Assembly (NCBI RefSeq): GCF_010183535.1
Contig: NC_071332.1
Span: 2,914,001-2,978,000 of the forward strand
Origin: Caenorhabditis remanei
Lineage: Eukaryota > Nematoda > Chromadorea > Rhabditida > Rhabditidae
DNA: 64,000 nt
Direction: 5' to 3'
A model generated the notes under the pieces. It was not told where the DNA came from and made no database searches. It worked only from the letters and a program-made list of their open reading frames with translations. Numbering within the stretch: position 1 is the stretch's first letter; every line of letters starts with the position of its first letter. This document shows positions 31,670 through 41,000 of the stretch, piece by piece. The translations under genes were made by a program, and so were the position numbers.

Positions 31670-34461
31670 TTATGAGGGACTCCATTTAACAGATTTCATC
31701 GAGACCATACTATGACCTACCGCTCCCTGCTGCGAACTCCCGTTTTTCAGACATAGAACCGCTCGGAAAACGTCGAAAACCGCTTCACGATAGCTTTTGA
31801 TTATCACAAAACTTGGTAACGGATCCACCGTAGGGTACAGAGTGATAGTGATGAGAATAAACGCTGTAGCGAAGTCAGTGTCCAGGTTAAGCATCGGACA
31901 CAAAAAGAATATAGTGATTGGGAAATGCATGAGGACAAGGGGGATGAGGGTCTGGAGGACTAATGAGTAGAATAGTTGTTTTTGGAGGTTATTTGCAGCT
32001 GACGATACGATGGATAGAGTTGTGGAGAGACGCAGGTAGCAGAGGGTTCCGAAGCCAAAAACGCAGATGATGGAGGTTCCCTGAAATGTCTAAATTTTCA
32101 CTGGGGAGCTGACTACCTACTTGCGTTGAATACGCTGCGAGTTCCCTCACTACCTAATGTTTTTACGCTGCGAGCTCACTACCAACTTTACGCTGCAAGC
32201 TCACTTCCCACTTTACGCTGCGAGCTCACTACCAACTTTACGCTGCGAGTTCACTACCAACTTTACGCTGCGAGCTCACTTCCAACCTGCGTTCCCTGTG
32301 CCAGCTCACTATCAACTTGAGTGAGCTAGGTTGCGAGTCCACGCTGTAACCTCACTAGATAAACGTTGTGAGCTCTCGGGATTGACGCTGCGAGTTCACA
32401 AACGATTTGCTGTTTTCACGCTGCGAGCTCACTATCAACTTGAGTGAGTTGGTTGCGATTCCATGTGTTGCTTGCGTTTTTCACGCTGCGGTTTTGACGC
32501 TGCGAGTTTGATAAATTCACGCTGCGAGCTCACTTTTTCTCACGCAGCTTCACCTGACTTAGCAAACGCGCTCCATCGTACACCTACTTGACCTACCACC
32601 ATGAACCACATCTGACACACTCCAATCCACGCGGGTATATTGAAACTCATCGTCCCATTCTCCCCAAAATTATAAAATTTCGTTCCGATATAACTGATAT
32701 TTTCGATGGGCTGTCCGACGGTTCGATTTATCACGTCCCTGAAACATATTCAAAGTTTTTTGATCTACATGTTTCATTTTTTTGATCTACCTTGTATATT
32801 CATCCATATCCGGATTCTTCCAAAACCAAATTCTCACCACGGCGGCCCACCAGAAACTATAAAACATTGGGAAAAGAAAGAGGAGACTGAATTTCCAACC
32901 CGACGTGAATTTCTTGCCGAAACCCCTTCAAAAACTCACAGTGAGCAATTGTAGATCAAAAAACACACTCACACTTCAATCGACCCAAATCGATAAACAA
33001 AATGCGCGGCGAAAACTGCCATTGACGCTCCGAAAATAGCAGTGTAGGTCAAAACGACCCATGAGGAGTGTTCTGGATCCAGAAGGGAGTCAGGGGTGTT
33101 TATACGGAATGTGATGAATGCACAGCCAACGGAATGGGCGATCTGGAACGAGAAAACTCGCAGCGTAAAAGAAGCAGTGAGGTGGTGAGCTTGCACCGTC
33201 AAGACAGTAAAATCGCAGCGTGAAAACGATACTCACAGCGTCAGTACAGTAGGAACATGAAGATGATGGAAAAAGTGAAAGATGGGTAGTGAGCAGAGTT
33301 GCATGGAAGTGAAAATTTCTTATCCGGAAGTCGGAAGTAGGAAGTCGGAAGTGAATTTCCTTAACCGGAAGTCGGAATTTGGAAGTGAAAAAACGCCCGG
33401 AAGTCGGAAGTTGGAAGTCGGAAGTCGGAAGTCGGAATTAGATTTTTTTTCGCAAAAATTCAAAAACTCCAAGAGAAAAGATCATGAAATGGATGAAGAA
33501 AAATCAATTTTCTCTCCTTTTGGACCATTTTTCCAAGTATTTCTGCGAAATATACTTTTCGGAAATTCCACAGTTATGGAATGACGGAAGTCGGAAGTAA
33601 AATTCCTTATCCGGATGTCGGAAGTCGGAATGATAAAAGTGCCCGGAAGTCGGAAGTAGGAAGTTGGAAGTCGGAATTTCATGCAACTCTGGTAGTGAGC
33701 TCGCAGCGTGAAGGTGGCGAGCATAGTTGTCCGGAATCCGGATTCCGGAAATTCCGGATTCCGGAATTCCGGGTTTTTTTGACATTCCGGTTCCGGTTCC
33801 GGATTCCGGAAGATGAAAATTTTCATTCCGATTCCGGATTCCGGATTCCGGAAAATGAAAATTTTCATTCCGATTCCGGATTCCGGATTCCGGTTTTTCG
33901 GAAAATGTCATTCCGTACAACTATGGTGGCGAGATCAATGCAAGTTGATAGTGAGCTCGCAGCGTAAAAAAACACAATTTGCCTTACTGTCACGCAGCGT
34001 CAAAGTAGTTACTAGAAAGTAGTTGCGAAATTACCATATGTTGCCGCAGCCGTGAAAATTCCAAACTCGTAGCGCTAAAATAACAGGTAGCATGCAGATA
34101 TCAAGCATCTCTATTGAGCTCGCAGCGTAAATCACCGTAGCGTAAATCACGCAGCGTCAAAGTAGTGCTCGTAGCGTCATACAAGAGGTTAGTCGAAAAG
34201 CCCACAGCAATTTACTAGTGAGCTCGCAGCGTCAAAAATTGCACTCGCAGCGTCAAAATAACGCGATGCTAGTGGCTGCGTCAAAAAACTCACAATATCC
34301 GCCGGTAGATCAAACGCTCCCCAGAATATTTCGAAACACGCCGTGAACGTCATCAACCATCGATATTTTCCAGTTTGAGGTGGTGATTTTCTCCAGATAA
34401 GCATGATAAGAATCAAGTTGAGAAATATGGAAATTGAGGTGCACGTTAGTTGGTAAGTCAT
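31670..34461 (-). CDS. Str/Srj-type seven-transmembrane chemoreceptor, gene A
   Basis: Exons in transcript order are 34461-34294, 33142-32973, 32925-32791, 32738-32597 and 32080-31670, giving 341 aa, the usual length for this family. TM1 (residues about 9-25) is followed by RKSPPQTGKYRWLM, then the TM2/3 block ending DLPADI joined to IAHSVGCAFITFRIN. A large loop contains GQPIENISYIGTKF. The last exon has the family's TM6-TM7 block NNLQKQLFYSLVLQTLIPL and TLYPTVDPLPS, then IIKSYREAVF. Such receptors sit in sensory cilia and detect small molecules through G proteins; the ligand is unknown. Intron 3 is only 52 bp. Introns 1 and 4 are filled with minisatellite in opposite orientations, and intron 1 holds two transposons. 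A TTG-initiated extension upstream is not used. Gene B is a tandem paralogue. Confidence 0.85.
32100..32545 (+). repeat. ACGCTGCGAGCTCACT minisatellite in intron 4 of receptor A
   Basis: Copies read ACGCTGCGAGCTCACT on the plus strand, so they are antisense in this gene. The spacing near 32160-32280 is fairly regular at about 25 bp, with ACCAACTTT between units. Confidence 0.85.
33286..33699. mobile_element. hAT-like element with GGAAGTCGGAAGT interior and 8-bp target duplication
   Basis: The ends are CAGAGTTGCATG at 33294 and CATGCAACTCTG ending 33691. A perfect GTAGTGAG duplication lies at 33286-33293 and 33692-33699. The interior is runs of (GGAAGTC)n around a short A/T-rich centre (33440-33585), in direct orientation on both sides. 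It has no transposase. CAGAG fits the hAT end rule (CA.NG). Confidence 0.88.
33714..33933. mobile_element. hAT-like element with GGAATCCGGATTCC interior and 8-bp target duplication
   Basis: The element is 33722-33925 (204 bp). Ends are CATAGTTGTCCGGAAT and the complement of CATAGTTGTACGGAAT, flanked by a perfect GTGGCGAG at 33714-33721 and 33926-33933. The interior is self-complementary TCCGGATTCCGGAA repeat. A larger copy of the same family is at 39896-40443. Confidence 0.88.
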
Positions 34462-35435
34462 GGTGCTGCTCCGCAAGTCAGTAGTAGGAAAAATGAGATA
34501 AATGAGGAGAAAGAGGACGTGGGACGTACCTAGACTTGTTTTCAGATACTTTTAGTTTTCAGAATAGAGGGATCCCTGGAGGGTGTCCCAGACAGATAGA
34601 ATATAGTGAGATCTTTGATTATTTTCTAAAAAAGTTTTTCTCTAGAAAAATATAAAAATCTCGTGATAATTGTTACTTATGGCTTACTTTTTCAAATAAA
34701 GTTCACTCTGACCAATTTTCAGCATATGGATCTACCTGTTATAAACCAAGACACTTTGAAAAGTGGTGATTTTTAAATGCATGTAACATACTCGCCTGTT
34801 GTGCTTTAATCTTAACTTTGTGTTTTTTAGTAGATCAAAACTAGGAGTATATTTTTGTAGTTGACAACTTTTTGATAGCTATTCACGTTTTTGAGATACG
34901 CGCCTTTAAATTCAGACCACAAAAATCGAGTGACGCAGACAGTTAGACACCCTCGTTTCTCTGCGTCTCTTCCCACTCTAAATACTTATATCTTACAATT
35001 TTATATTGTTTAAAAAACTGAAAACGTGTTCTTTAAATCGATATATTTTTCGTAGGTTTTGAGAAATAAAGGTTTGAAGTTTAGTAAAACTTTGTCAATT
35101 TTGAGAGCCCGTCACAACATAGTTTTTTATTCAATCTTTTAAAATTTATATTGACTGTGTAGATCATAACCAGGACTACATTCTTGTAGTTGACAATTTT
35201 TTGATAGCTCCGCCCACTTTTGAGATACACGCCTTCAAAGATGGGCGGCAGAATCCGTAAAGAGCGCCCTTGCTCCCTATCTTTAATGGCGCATATCTCG
35301 AAAGTGGGCGGAGCTATCAAAAAGTTGTCAACTACAAAAATGTGGCCCTAATTTTCAACTACAACGTAAATCTAAATTTGGAACAGTAGAATGTCTTAGT
35401 AACCATAAAAAAAACACACGAACTTCATCAATTCA
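34462..35435. other. Intergenic region between the two receptor genes
   Basis: The upstream region of receptor A (34462-34830) is A/T-rich without clear motifs. It is followed by TATCAAAAAGTTGTCAACTA-type repeats at 34850-34915 and 35180-35345, with a GACGCAG / TCTCTGCGTCTC pair at 34930-34970. No further gene is visible. Confidence 0.55.
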
Positions 35436-38400
35436 TCAAATTATATATACAACAATTTTCGAATCGAATCTCACTGCACTTGTAGTCATTCCAACAGATG
35501 TGTTCCTCGGAGGCATCACTTGTATTTTTTGGAATACACCTTCAAATTAAGAAATTAATAAAAACTACCTATACCCGAGTCTCTTCACTCACCAAAAATC
35601 GCTTCTCGATAGCTCTTAATCACAAAAAAACTTGGTAACGGGTCGACGGCAGGGTACAGAGTAATAGTAGACGCCACAAAGACACTGGCGAAATCTAAGT
35701 CCATGTTCAGCATCGGACACACAAAGTATACTGTAATGGGGATATGCATGAGGACAAGGGGGATGAGGGTCTGGAGGACTAATGAGTAGAATAGTTGTTT
35801 TTGGAGGTTATTTGCAACTGACGATACGATGGATAGAGTTGTGGAGAGACGGGTATAGCAGAGGGTGCCGAATCCAAAGACACATGTCATGGAGGAGCCC
35901 TGGAAGAAGAGGAAATGGAGCTGGAGGTTTACTCAAAAGAAGGTGAAGGGAGGGAGACGCAGAGAAGACAGACACTCTCGCTTCTCTGCGTCTCTTTTTG
36001 TGCTCCCCATACTTGTCTGGCGCGTAACTCGCTTCAAACTGAGTTTTATGAGCTGAAAAATATACCCAAATGTAGATCTCGGCGAGTTCTATATTCGTGA
36101 TTAGAAGTCATCAGATCCATTTTAAAATCTGAATCAAAATCCACCTTCCCCGTACCAAGTTACATAACTTTACAAAATTTCGTGTTTCCAGATAATTTTT
36201 ATATGCCTTGATAGGCAGATTTTCAGGAATGTTCAGTCCAAAAAATCCGTGGAATTTGTTAAGAAATGGCGTTGAATAAAGAAGAAGACCGCGAAAATCG
36301 TAAATGTCTTAAGTCTTTTTTTAGCAGCCGTTTCAAAACGTCCGGTTTCGAAATGTCCGGTTGCAAAACGTTCGGATTCGTAAGCAAGACAAAACTTCAT
36401 ATTGACCTGTAATTTATTTTTACCGAAAAGATTTACCGAAAAGCCCTTTTTTTTAATTACAGGTAAATATGAAGTTTTGTATTGCTTACGAATCCGGGCG
36501 TTTCACAACCGGACAATTTCCCGGTAAACTTTTAAAATTTACCGAAACGTTTCGGTAATTCACACTGCACTCCAGCACAGTAGCATAGGGTCATAGAATG
36601 TCCATATGAAGCAACTACGCTCCAAAAAAATTAGCGTAAAATTAGTGCGAAATTCAAAAAAATTTTCCAAAAAAAAAATGTTTTTGTGTATTAAAATTTG
36701 TATGTTTCTCTTTTTTAGTGAATTCGATATTTTTTGTGCGAAGTTTTCTCGAAAATAGCGAGAAAAATGGAAAAAAAAACGTCAGCTACATTCGAAAAAT
36801 TTCACTCCCTATCGTTCGTCTTACTGTGTCCACGTTATCAGGTCCCGCATGCGGGCGGCATTTTGCTGATCGGCGACTCGCTTGGCAGCCTGCCAAGTCG
36901 TGTGCAAACGCGCTTCACTGAGCTTCCGGTTTCGCGGGAAAATTTTTTGAATTCATATGGACAAAATTTGACCCTGTGAGTAGGTAATAGCATACTTGCA
37001 AACCGGGCCGAAACGGGCCGACACGGGCCGGCGCATAACACGCTTCAAACCCAATTTTATGTGCTAAAAAATATACCAAAATGTAGATCTCGGCGAGTTC
37101 TATAGCTGTGACCTACTACGGGCCGGATGGCTATTCGTTAATGTGGCGCGGGCCGTGAAAAAGTGCCAAACAACGCGAAAATGGCCAAAAAAGCTTTTCT
37201 AGCCCGGCCCGCGGCACATTGACGAATAGCCATCCGGCCCGTAGTCGGTCACGGAGATAGAACTCGTCGAGATCTACATTTTGGTATATTTTTCAGCTCA
37301 TAAAATTGAGTTTGAAGCGTGTTATGCGCCGGCCCGTTTCGGCCCGGTTTGCAAGTATGGGTAATAGTCATCCGGTCCGTATTAGGTCACAGACATAGAA
37401 CTCGCCGAGATCTACATTTTGGTATATTTTTCAGTTCAGAACATGGCGAAGAGAGTTATGCGCCGGCCCGGATGACAAGTATGGCTTCCAGTAGTTAATC
37501 TTAGTTTAGATACCTGTAACTTACCACCATGAAGAACATCTGACACACTCCAACCCATGCAATTGGATTCAACGTCTCATCATCATTCCCCGTCTTCTGC
37601 TGATAAAACATTGTGCCTATGTAACTAATATTCTCCACTTCCTGTCCGGCGGTCTTCATTATCAAATCTCTGTAATTCCCCTGCCTGTTGCTATGTGTAT
37701 CTGTTATCAGTACATGCCACCTTGTGTACTCCTTCATATCATCGTTTGGCCAAAAACAAATACGCACGACGGCCGCCCACCAGAGACTATAGACGACCGG
37801 GAAGAGAAGAATGATGCCAAGTTTCCAGCCTGATGTAAACCTTTTTCCGAATGATCTGAATTATTTGGATTCGAAATTTGGGAAATCAAATAATTTGAAT
37901 GTAACTCACTTATCAATAGACCCATATCTGTATATAAAATGGGATGCAAAGAGAGCCATGGAGGCGCCAAAAATGGCGGTGTAGATCAAAACCACCCATG
38001 AAGAATAGTCCGGGGTGAGGATAGCATCCGGGTGGTTGATACGGAACACGATGAAGGCGCAACCAACGGAGTGGGCAATCTGGAAAAAAATCCAATTACA
38101 AGTTACTACCGTACCCCTAGTACATCCAGAAAATCCGTCCAGTCTATAGTTCCAAATCGGCCACGTAACTTGCTTCAAATTGGGTTTTATGAACTGAAAA
38201 ATACACCAAAATGTAGATCTCGGCGAGATCTATGTTTATAGCCTACTTTTGGCCGGATGGCTAGTCGTTAATGCATTGCGGGTCGGAGATAAAGTGCCAA
38301 AAACCGCAAAAATGACCAAAAATTGTTATCGCCCGGGCATAAAGAACAGCCGTCCGGCCTGTAGTAAGCCAGTGGCATATAACTCGCCGAGATATACATT

Positions 38401-40714
38401 TTGTTATATTTTTCAGCTCATAAAACTCAGTTTGAAGCGAGTTACACGCCAGACAAGAATGGGGAGCACAAAAAGAGACGCAGAGAAGCGAGAGTGTCTG
38501 TCTTCTCTGCGTCTCCCTCCCTTCACCTTCTTTTGAGTAAACCTCCAGCTCCATTTCCTCTTCTTCCAGGGCTCCTCCATGACATGTGTCGTTGGATTCG
38601 GCACCCTCTGCTATACCCGCCTCTCCAATCAACTATCCATCGTATCCAAGACTAAAAGCCTTGTATTTTGTAAAGCTTTTGTGGTAGATCAATTTTGAAA
38701 ATACATAGAATCAGAATCCTCAAGACTTAAATATATATTAGAGTGTCGTATCGCGAGACAATTCCAGCTGATTCCAGCATATTCTCGCAATCGTCTCGTT
38801 TTGCTCTGTCTCGTTTTGTCCAGCATAAAGTTCAGCATATTCTCGTTCAGCATAGTTCAGCAAAGTTCAGTTCAGCAAAAGTTCAGTTACAGCATATTCC
38901 AGCACGTTTAATTTATTTCTCATTCCCGCATAATTTCTTGCTAGACATTGCGAGAATCTCGCGAGACGAACGTGAAATCTTTTTCTGTTGGAAAAATAGA
39001 AAAATCTATACAAAAGTATAATCTCCGTGATCTTTTACTGTGAAAGTACAGTGTTCCTTCATTTCGAATTTTTTCGAAGGTCACGGTTCTAACAATGTCA
39101 ATTTTGTTTTATTTTCCACATTCATTTCGTGAAAATCTGTATGAAAAAATGAATAGAAACGTCAAAACTATATTTCTTCGTGAGAATGAAGGGTCATTTT
39201 TGTCTAACGAGATTCTCGCAATGTCCAGCAAGAAATTATGCGGGAATGAAACATAAATGAAACGTGCTGGAATATGCTGTAACTGAACTTTTGCTGAACT
39301 GAACTTTGCTGAACTATGCTGAACGAGAATATGCTGAACTTTATGCTGGACAAAACGAGACAGAACGAAACGAGACGATGCTGGATTCAGCTGGAATTCT
39401 CGCAAAGTGCTGTAACTGATTCTCGCGAGACGACACTCTAATATATATAAATATTTCAAATGTGTAACTTGATTTTCACAAAAAATTTCAAATTTAACGT
39501 TTACTGGCCTGTTGATGATGGAGTCGACAGCGTTTTGTATCTCGACTCCTTTTGATGATTGGAAAGTTTTGGAAACAGGATCAGGGTCCTTATAATCTAA
39601 GTTTTTTATTGGCATATGTACATTGATTTCAAAAATTTAATACTTCTGAGTGTTTTTCATGATAAGAAAAATAGAAAAGTTTTGAGTTGTAATTTATCCG
39701 TTACAATTTACAGAAAGAGCGCTTTTCAAATGGAGAATAACTAGGGAAACATTTTTCGCACGTCAAGAGGGCCAGGGGTTCAAACTTTGACCCCCATTTT
39801 TTTGAATACCAGACCTCAAGGACAAAAACTGAGTATATATTTGAAATCTCCGTTTTTTCAGCTTCCCAATGATATATTTCATACACGTCCCATACCATAG
39901 TTGTCCGGAATCCGGATTCCGGAAATTCCGGATTCCGGAATTCCGGGTTTTTTTTTGACATTCCGGTTCCGGATTCCGGATTCCGGTATTTAAAAAATTT
40001 CATTCCGATTCCGGATTCCGGATTCCGGTTTTTTGAATTTTTTTTCCGGAATTTTGAAGTTTTAATTTTAAAAATGTTTTTGAGTTTTAAAGATAACCGC
40101 ATTACTTCTTTTTCGGTTTTGAACCTCAAAAGTAGTTTTAAACTTTATATATCATTAAAAACACTCGAAAAAATGACTTGGTCCTGCAAATTTATCGAAT
40201 CATTCCGGATTCCGGATTCCGAAATTCCGAAATTCCGGAATTCCCGGTTTTTTTCGTCATTCCGGTTCCGGATTCCGGATTCCGGAAAATTAAAATTTTG
40301 ATTCCGGTTCCGGATTCCGGATTCCGGTATTTGAAAAACTTCATTCCGGTTCCGGATTCCGGATTCCGGAAAATGAAAAATTTGATTCCGGTTCCGGATT
40401 CCGGATTCCGGTTTTTCGGAGAATGGCATTCCGTACAACTATGTCCCATACCTCCAAACGGACTTCATGACCTTCCCTAGTAAAACAACGACGTTAAGAA
40501 TGCTATTAATTTAGTTATTTTCCTCTCCAAACCATCCAAAACTCACAATCTCCGCCGGCAAATCAAACAAGCTCCAAAATATCTCAAAACACGACGTATA
40601 CATCATAAGCCATCGATATTTTCCAGTTTGTGCCGGTGACTTTCTCCAGATAAGCATGATAAGAATAACATTCAATATCATGGATATTACAGTACATACA
40701 AGTTGGTGGCTCAT
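35436..40714 (-). CDS. Str/Srj-type seven-transmembrane chemoreceptor, gene B
   Basis: Exons in transcript order are 40714-40547, 38079-37910, 37855-37721, 37669-37525, 35899-35593 and 35539-35436, giving 342 aa. The first three exon lengths (168, 170, 135) equal those of receptor A, and the protein blocks match: RKSPAQTGKYRWLM, IAHSVGCAFIVFRIN, QEVENISYIGTMF, NNLQKQLFYSLVLQ and TLYPAVDPLPS. Intron 3 is 51 bp, GT..AG, and has no in-frame stop; the model splices it because receptor A has an intron at the same place. Exon 6 is added because a strong GTGAGT donor follows ATTTTTG at 35593, and the next exon resumes with VF as in receptor A. Without it the protein ends GE-stop at 35585. The role is presumed chemosensory GPCR. 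Introns 1 and 4 host several transposable elements. Confidence 0.8.
35819..36094 (-). repeat. Source arm of an inverted intragenic duplication (exon 5 start plus intron 4)
   Basis: This block reads as the reverse complement of 38375-38650 almost throughout. It covers the first 81 bases of exon 5, its acceptor, a GACGCAGAGAAG hairpin and part of a fold-back element arm. Confidence 0.8.
36354..36515. mobile_element. Short palindromic element
   Basis: The arm TGTCCGGTTGCAAAACG...GGATTCGTAAGCAA and its complement meet near 36430 around A/T-rich sequence containing TTTACCGAAAA. About 162 bp, no ORF. Confidence 0.6.
36584..36978. mobile_element. Element with CAYAGGGTCA inverted ends
   Basis: The left end CATAGGGTCA..GTCCATATGAA is matched by the right end TTCATATGGAC..TGACCCTGTG. 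AGTAG flanks both sides (5 bp), which may be the target duplication. The interior of about 395 bp has no transposase. It abuts the next element at 36991. Confidence 0.6.
36983..37367. mobile_element. hAT-like element with CATACTTGCAAACCGGGCC ends and 8-bp target duplication
   Basis: The element 36991-37359 (369 bp) has near-perfect long inverted arms, from CATACTTGCAAACCGGGCC inwards through GATCTCGGCGAGTTCTAT. A perfect GGTAATAG lies at 36983-36990 and 37360-37367. The inner arms are the same dispersed palindrome seen at 3024-3725. A partial relative with the end GACAAGTATG follows at 37368-37483. Confidence 0.85.
38097..38375. repeat. Copy 1 of a duplicated fold-back segment
   Basis: CAAGTTACTACCGTACCCC at 38098 begins a block that also occurs at 41911, including CGGCCACGTAACTTGCTTCA, the GATCTCGGCGAGATCTATG motif and GGCTAGTCGTTAATGCATTG. 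A third CAAGTTACTACCGTACCCC is at 42476. It lies in intron 1 of receptor B. Confidence 0.7.
38570..38650 (+). pseudogene. Inverted fragment of receptor B exon 5
   Basis: Read on the plus strand, this gives GSSMTCVVGFGTLCYTRLS, matching the start of exon 5 (GSSMTCVFGFGTLCYTRLS) of the minus-strand gene that contains it. An intact TTCTTCCAG acceptor precedes it. Homology continues upstream into intron sequence (38375-38569). It ends after about 27 codons with small changes, so it is a dead fragment within intron 1. Confidence 0.85.
38733..39446. mobile_element. Large fold-back element, TTAGAGTGTCGT ends
   Basis: The arms 38738-39013 and 39166-39446 are reverse complements, starting TTAGAGTGTCGT.TCGCGAGA and including repeated GTTCAGCA / TGCTGAAC words. 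The spacer contains a smaller ATTTCGAATTTTTTCGAA patch. Flanks are TATATA on both sides, so the target site may be TA-rich, but this cannot be separated from the end itself. It lies in intron 1 of receptor B. Confidence 0.75.
39888..40451. mobile_element. hAT-like element with GGAATCCGGATTCC interior, second copy
   Basis: The element 39896-40443 (548 bp) has the same ends as 33722-33925 (CATAGTTGTCCGGAAT ... ATTCCGTACAACTATG). A perfect TCCCATAC duplication lies at 39888-39895 and 40444-40451. Its longer interior has an A/T-rich centre between two GGAATCCGGA blocks. It lies in intron 1 of receptor B. Confidence 0.88.
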
Positions 40715-40973
40715 GTTGTTAGTGTTAGTTGTTTTTAAGTTATTTTTATATACCCTTATATAAGCGGTCCCAGTAGTACAATTAGCTGTCTGAAAATACA
40801 ATTCACATCATATCAGTAGTTTCGCTGGAACAGGAAGTACAGGAAACTACTTCTCAATGATCTTTGATTCTTCCTGTCTCTCTTCTCTCCCACTATTATC
40901 AAGTTTGACCCACTAGGACACCCTTCCCCATAATTGTTTGCAGAATACCACCATCCAGGCAAGTGGACCTTTT

Positions 40974-41000
40974 GATAAGATAACCGAAAGAATCTTATCA
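40974..41000. promoter_or_regulatory. GATA-site cluster upstream of receptor B
   Basis: GATAAGATAA and CTTATCA lie within 27 bp. They could bind GATA factors, though chance occurrence in A/T-rich DNA is possible. Confidence 0.25.

Larger units (their letters stand above)
33155..34285 (-). repeat. ACGCTGCGAG minisatellite in intron 1 of receptor A, broken by two transposons
   Basis: The word reads GAGCTCGCAGCGT on the plus strand at 33155-33240, 33698-33712, 33950-34010 and 34110-34260. This is the opposite orientation to the array in intron 4 of the same gene. Two elements (33294-33691 and 33722-33925) are inserted within it. Confidence 0.8.

Noticed and set aside
33482..33967. Open frames with repeated PESG/RFRIP peptides (also at 40145-40480)
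   Set aside because: These are translations of the GGAATCCGGATTCC repeats inside hAT-like elements.
34462..34476. N-terminal extension of receptor A
   Set aside because: It requires a TTG start. The ATG at 34461 aligns with the start of receptor B and gives the same exon length.
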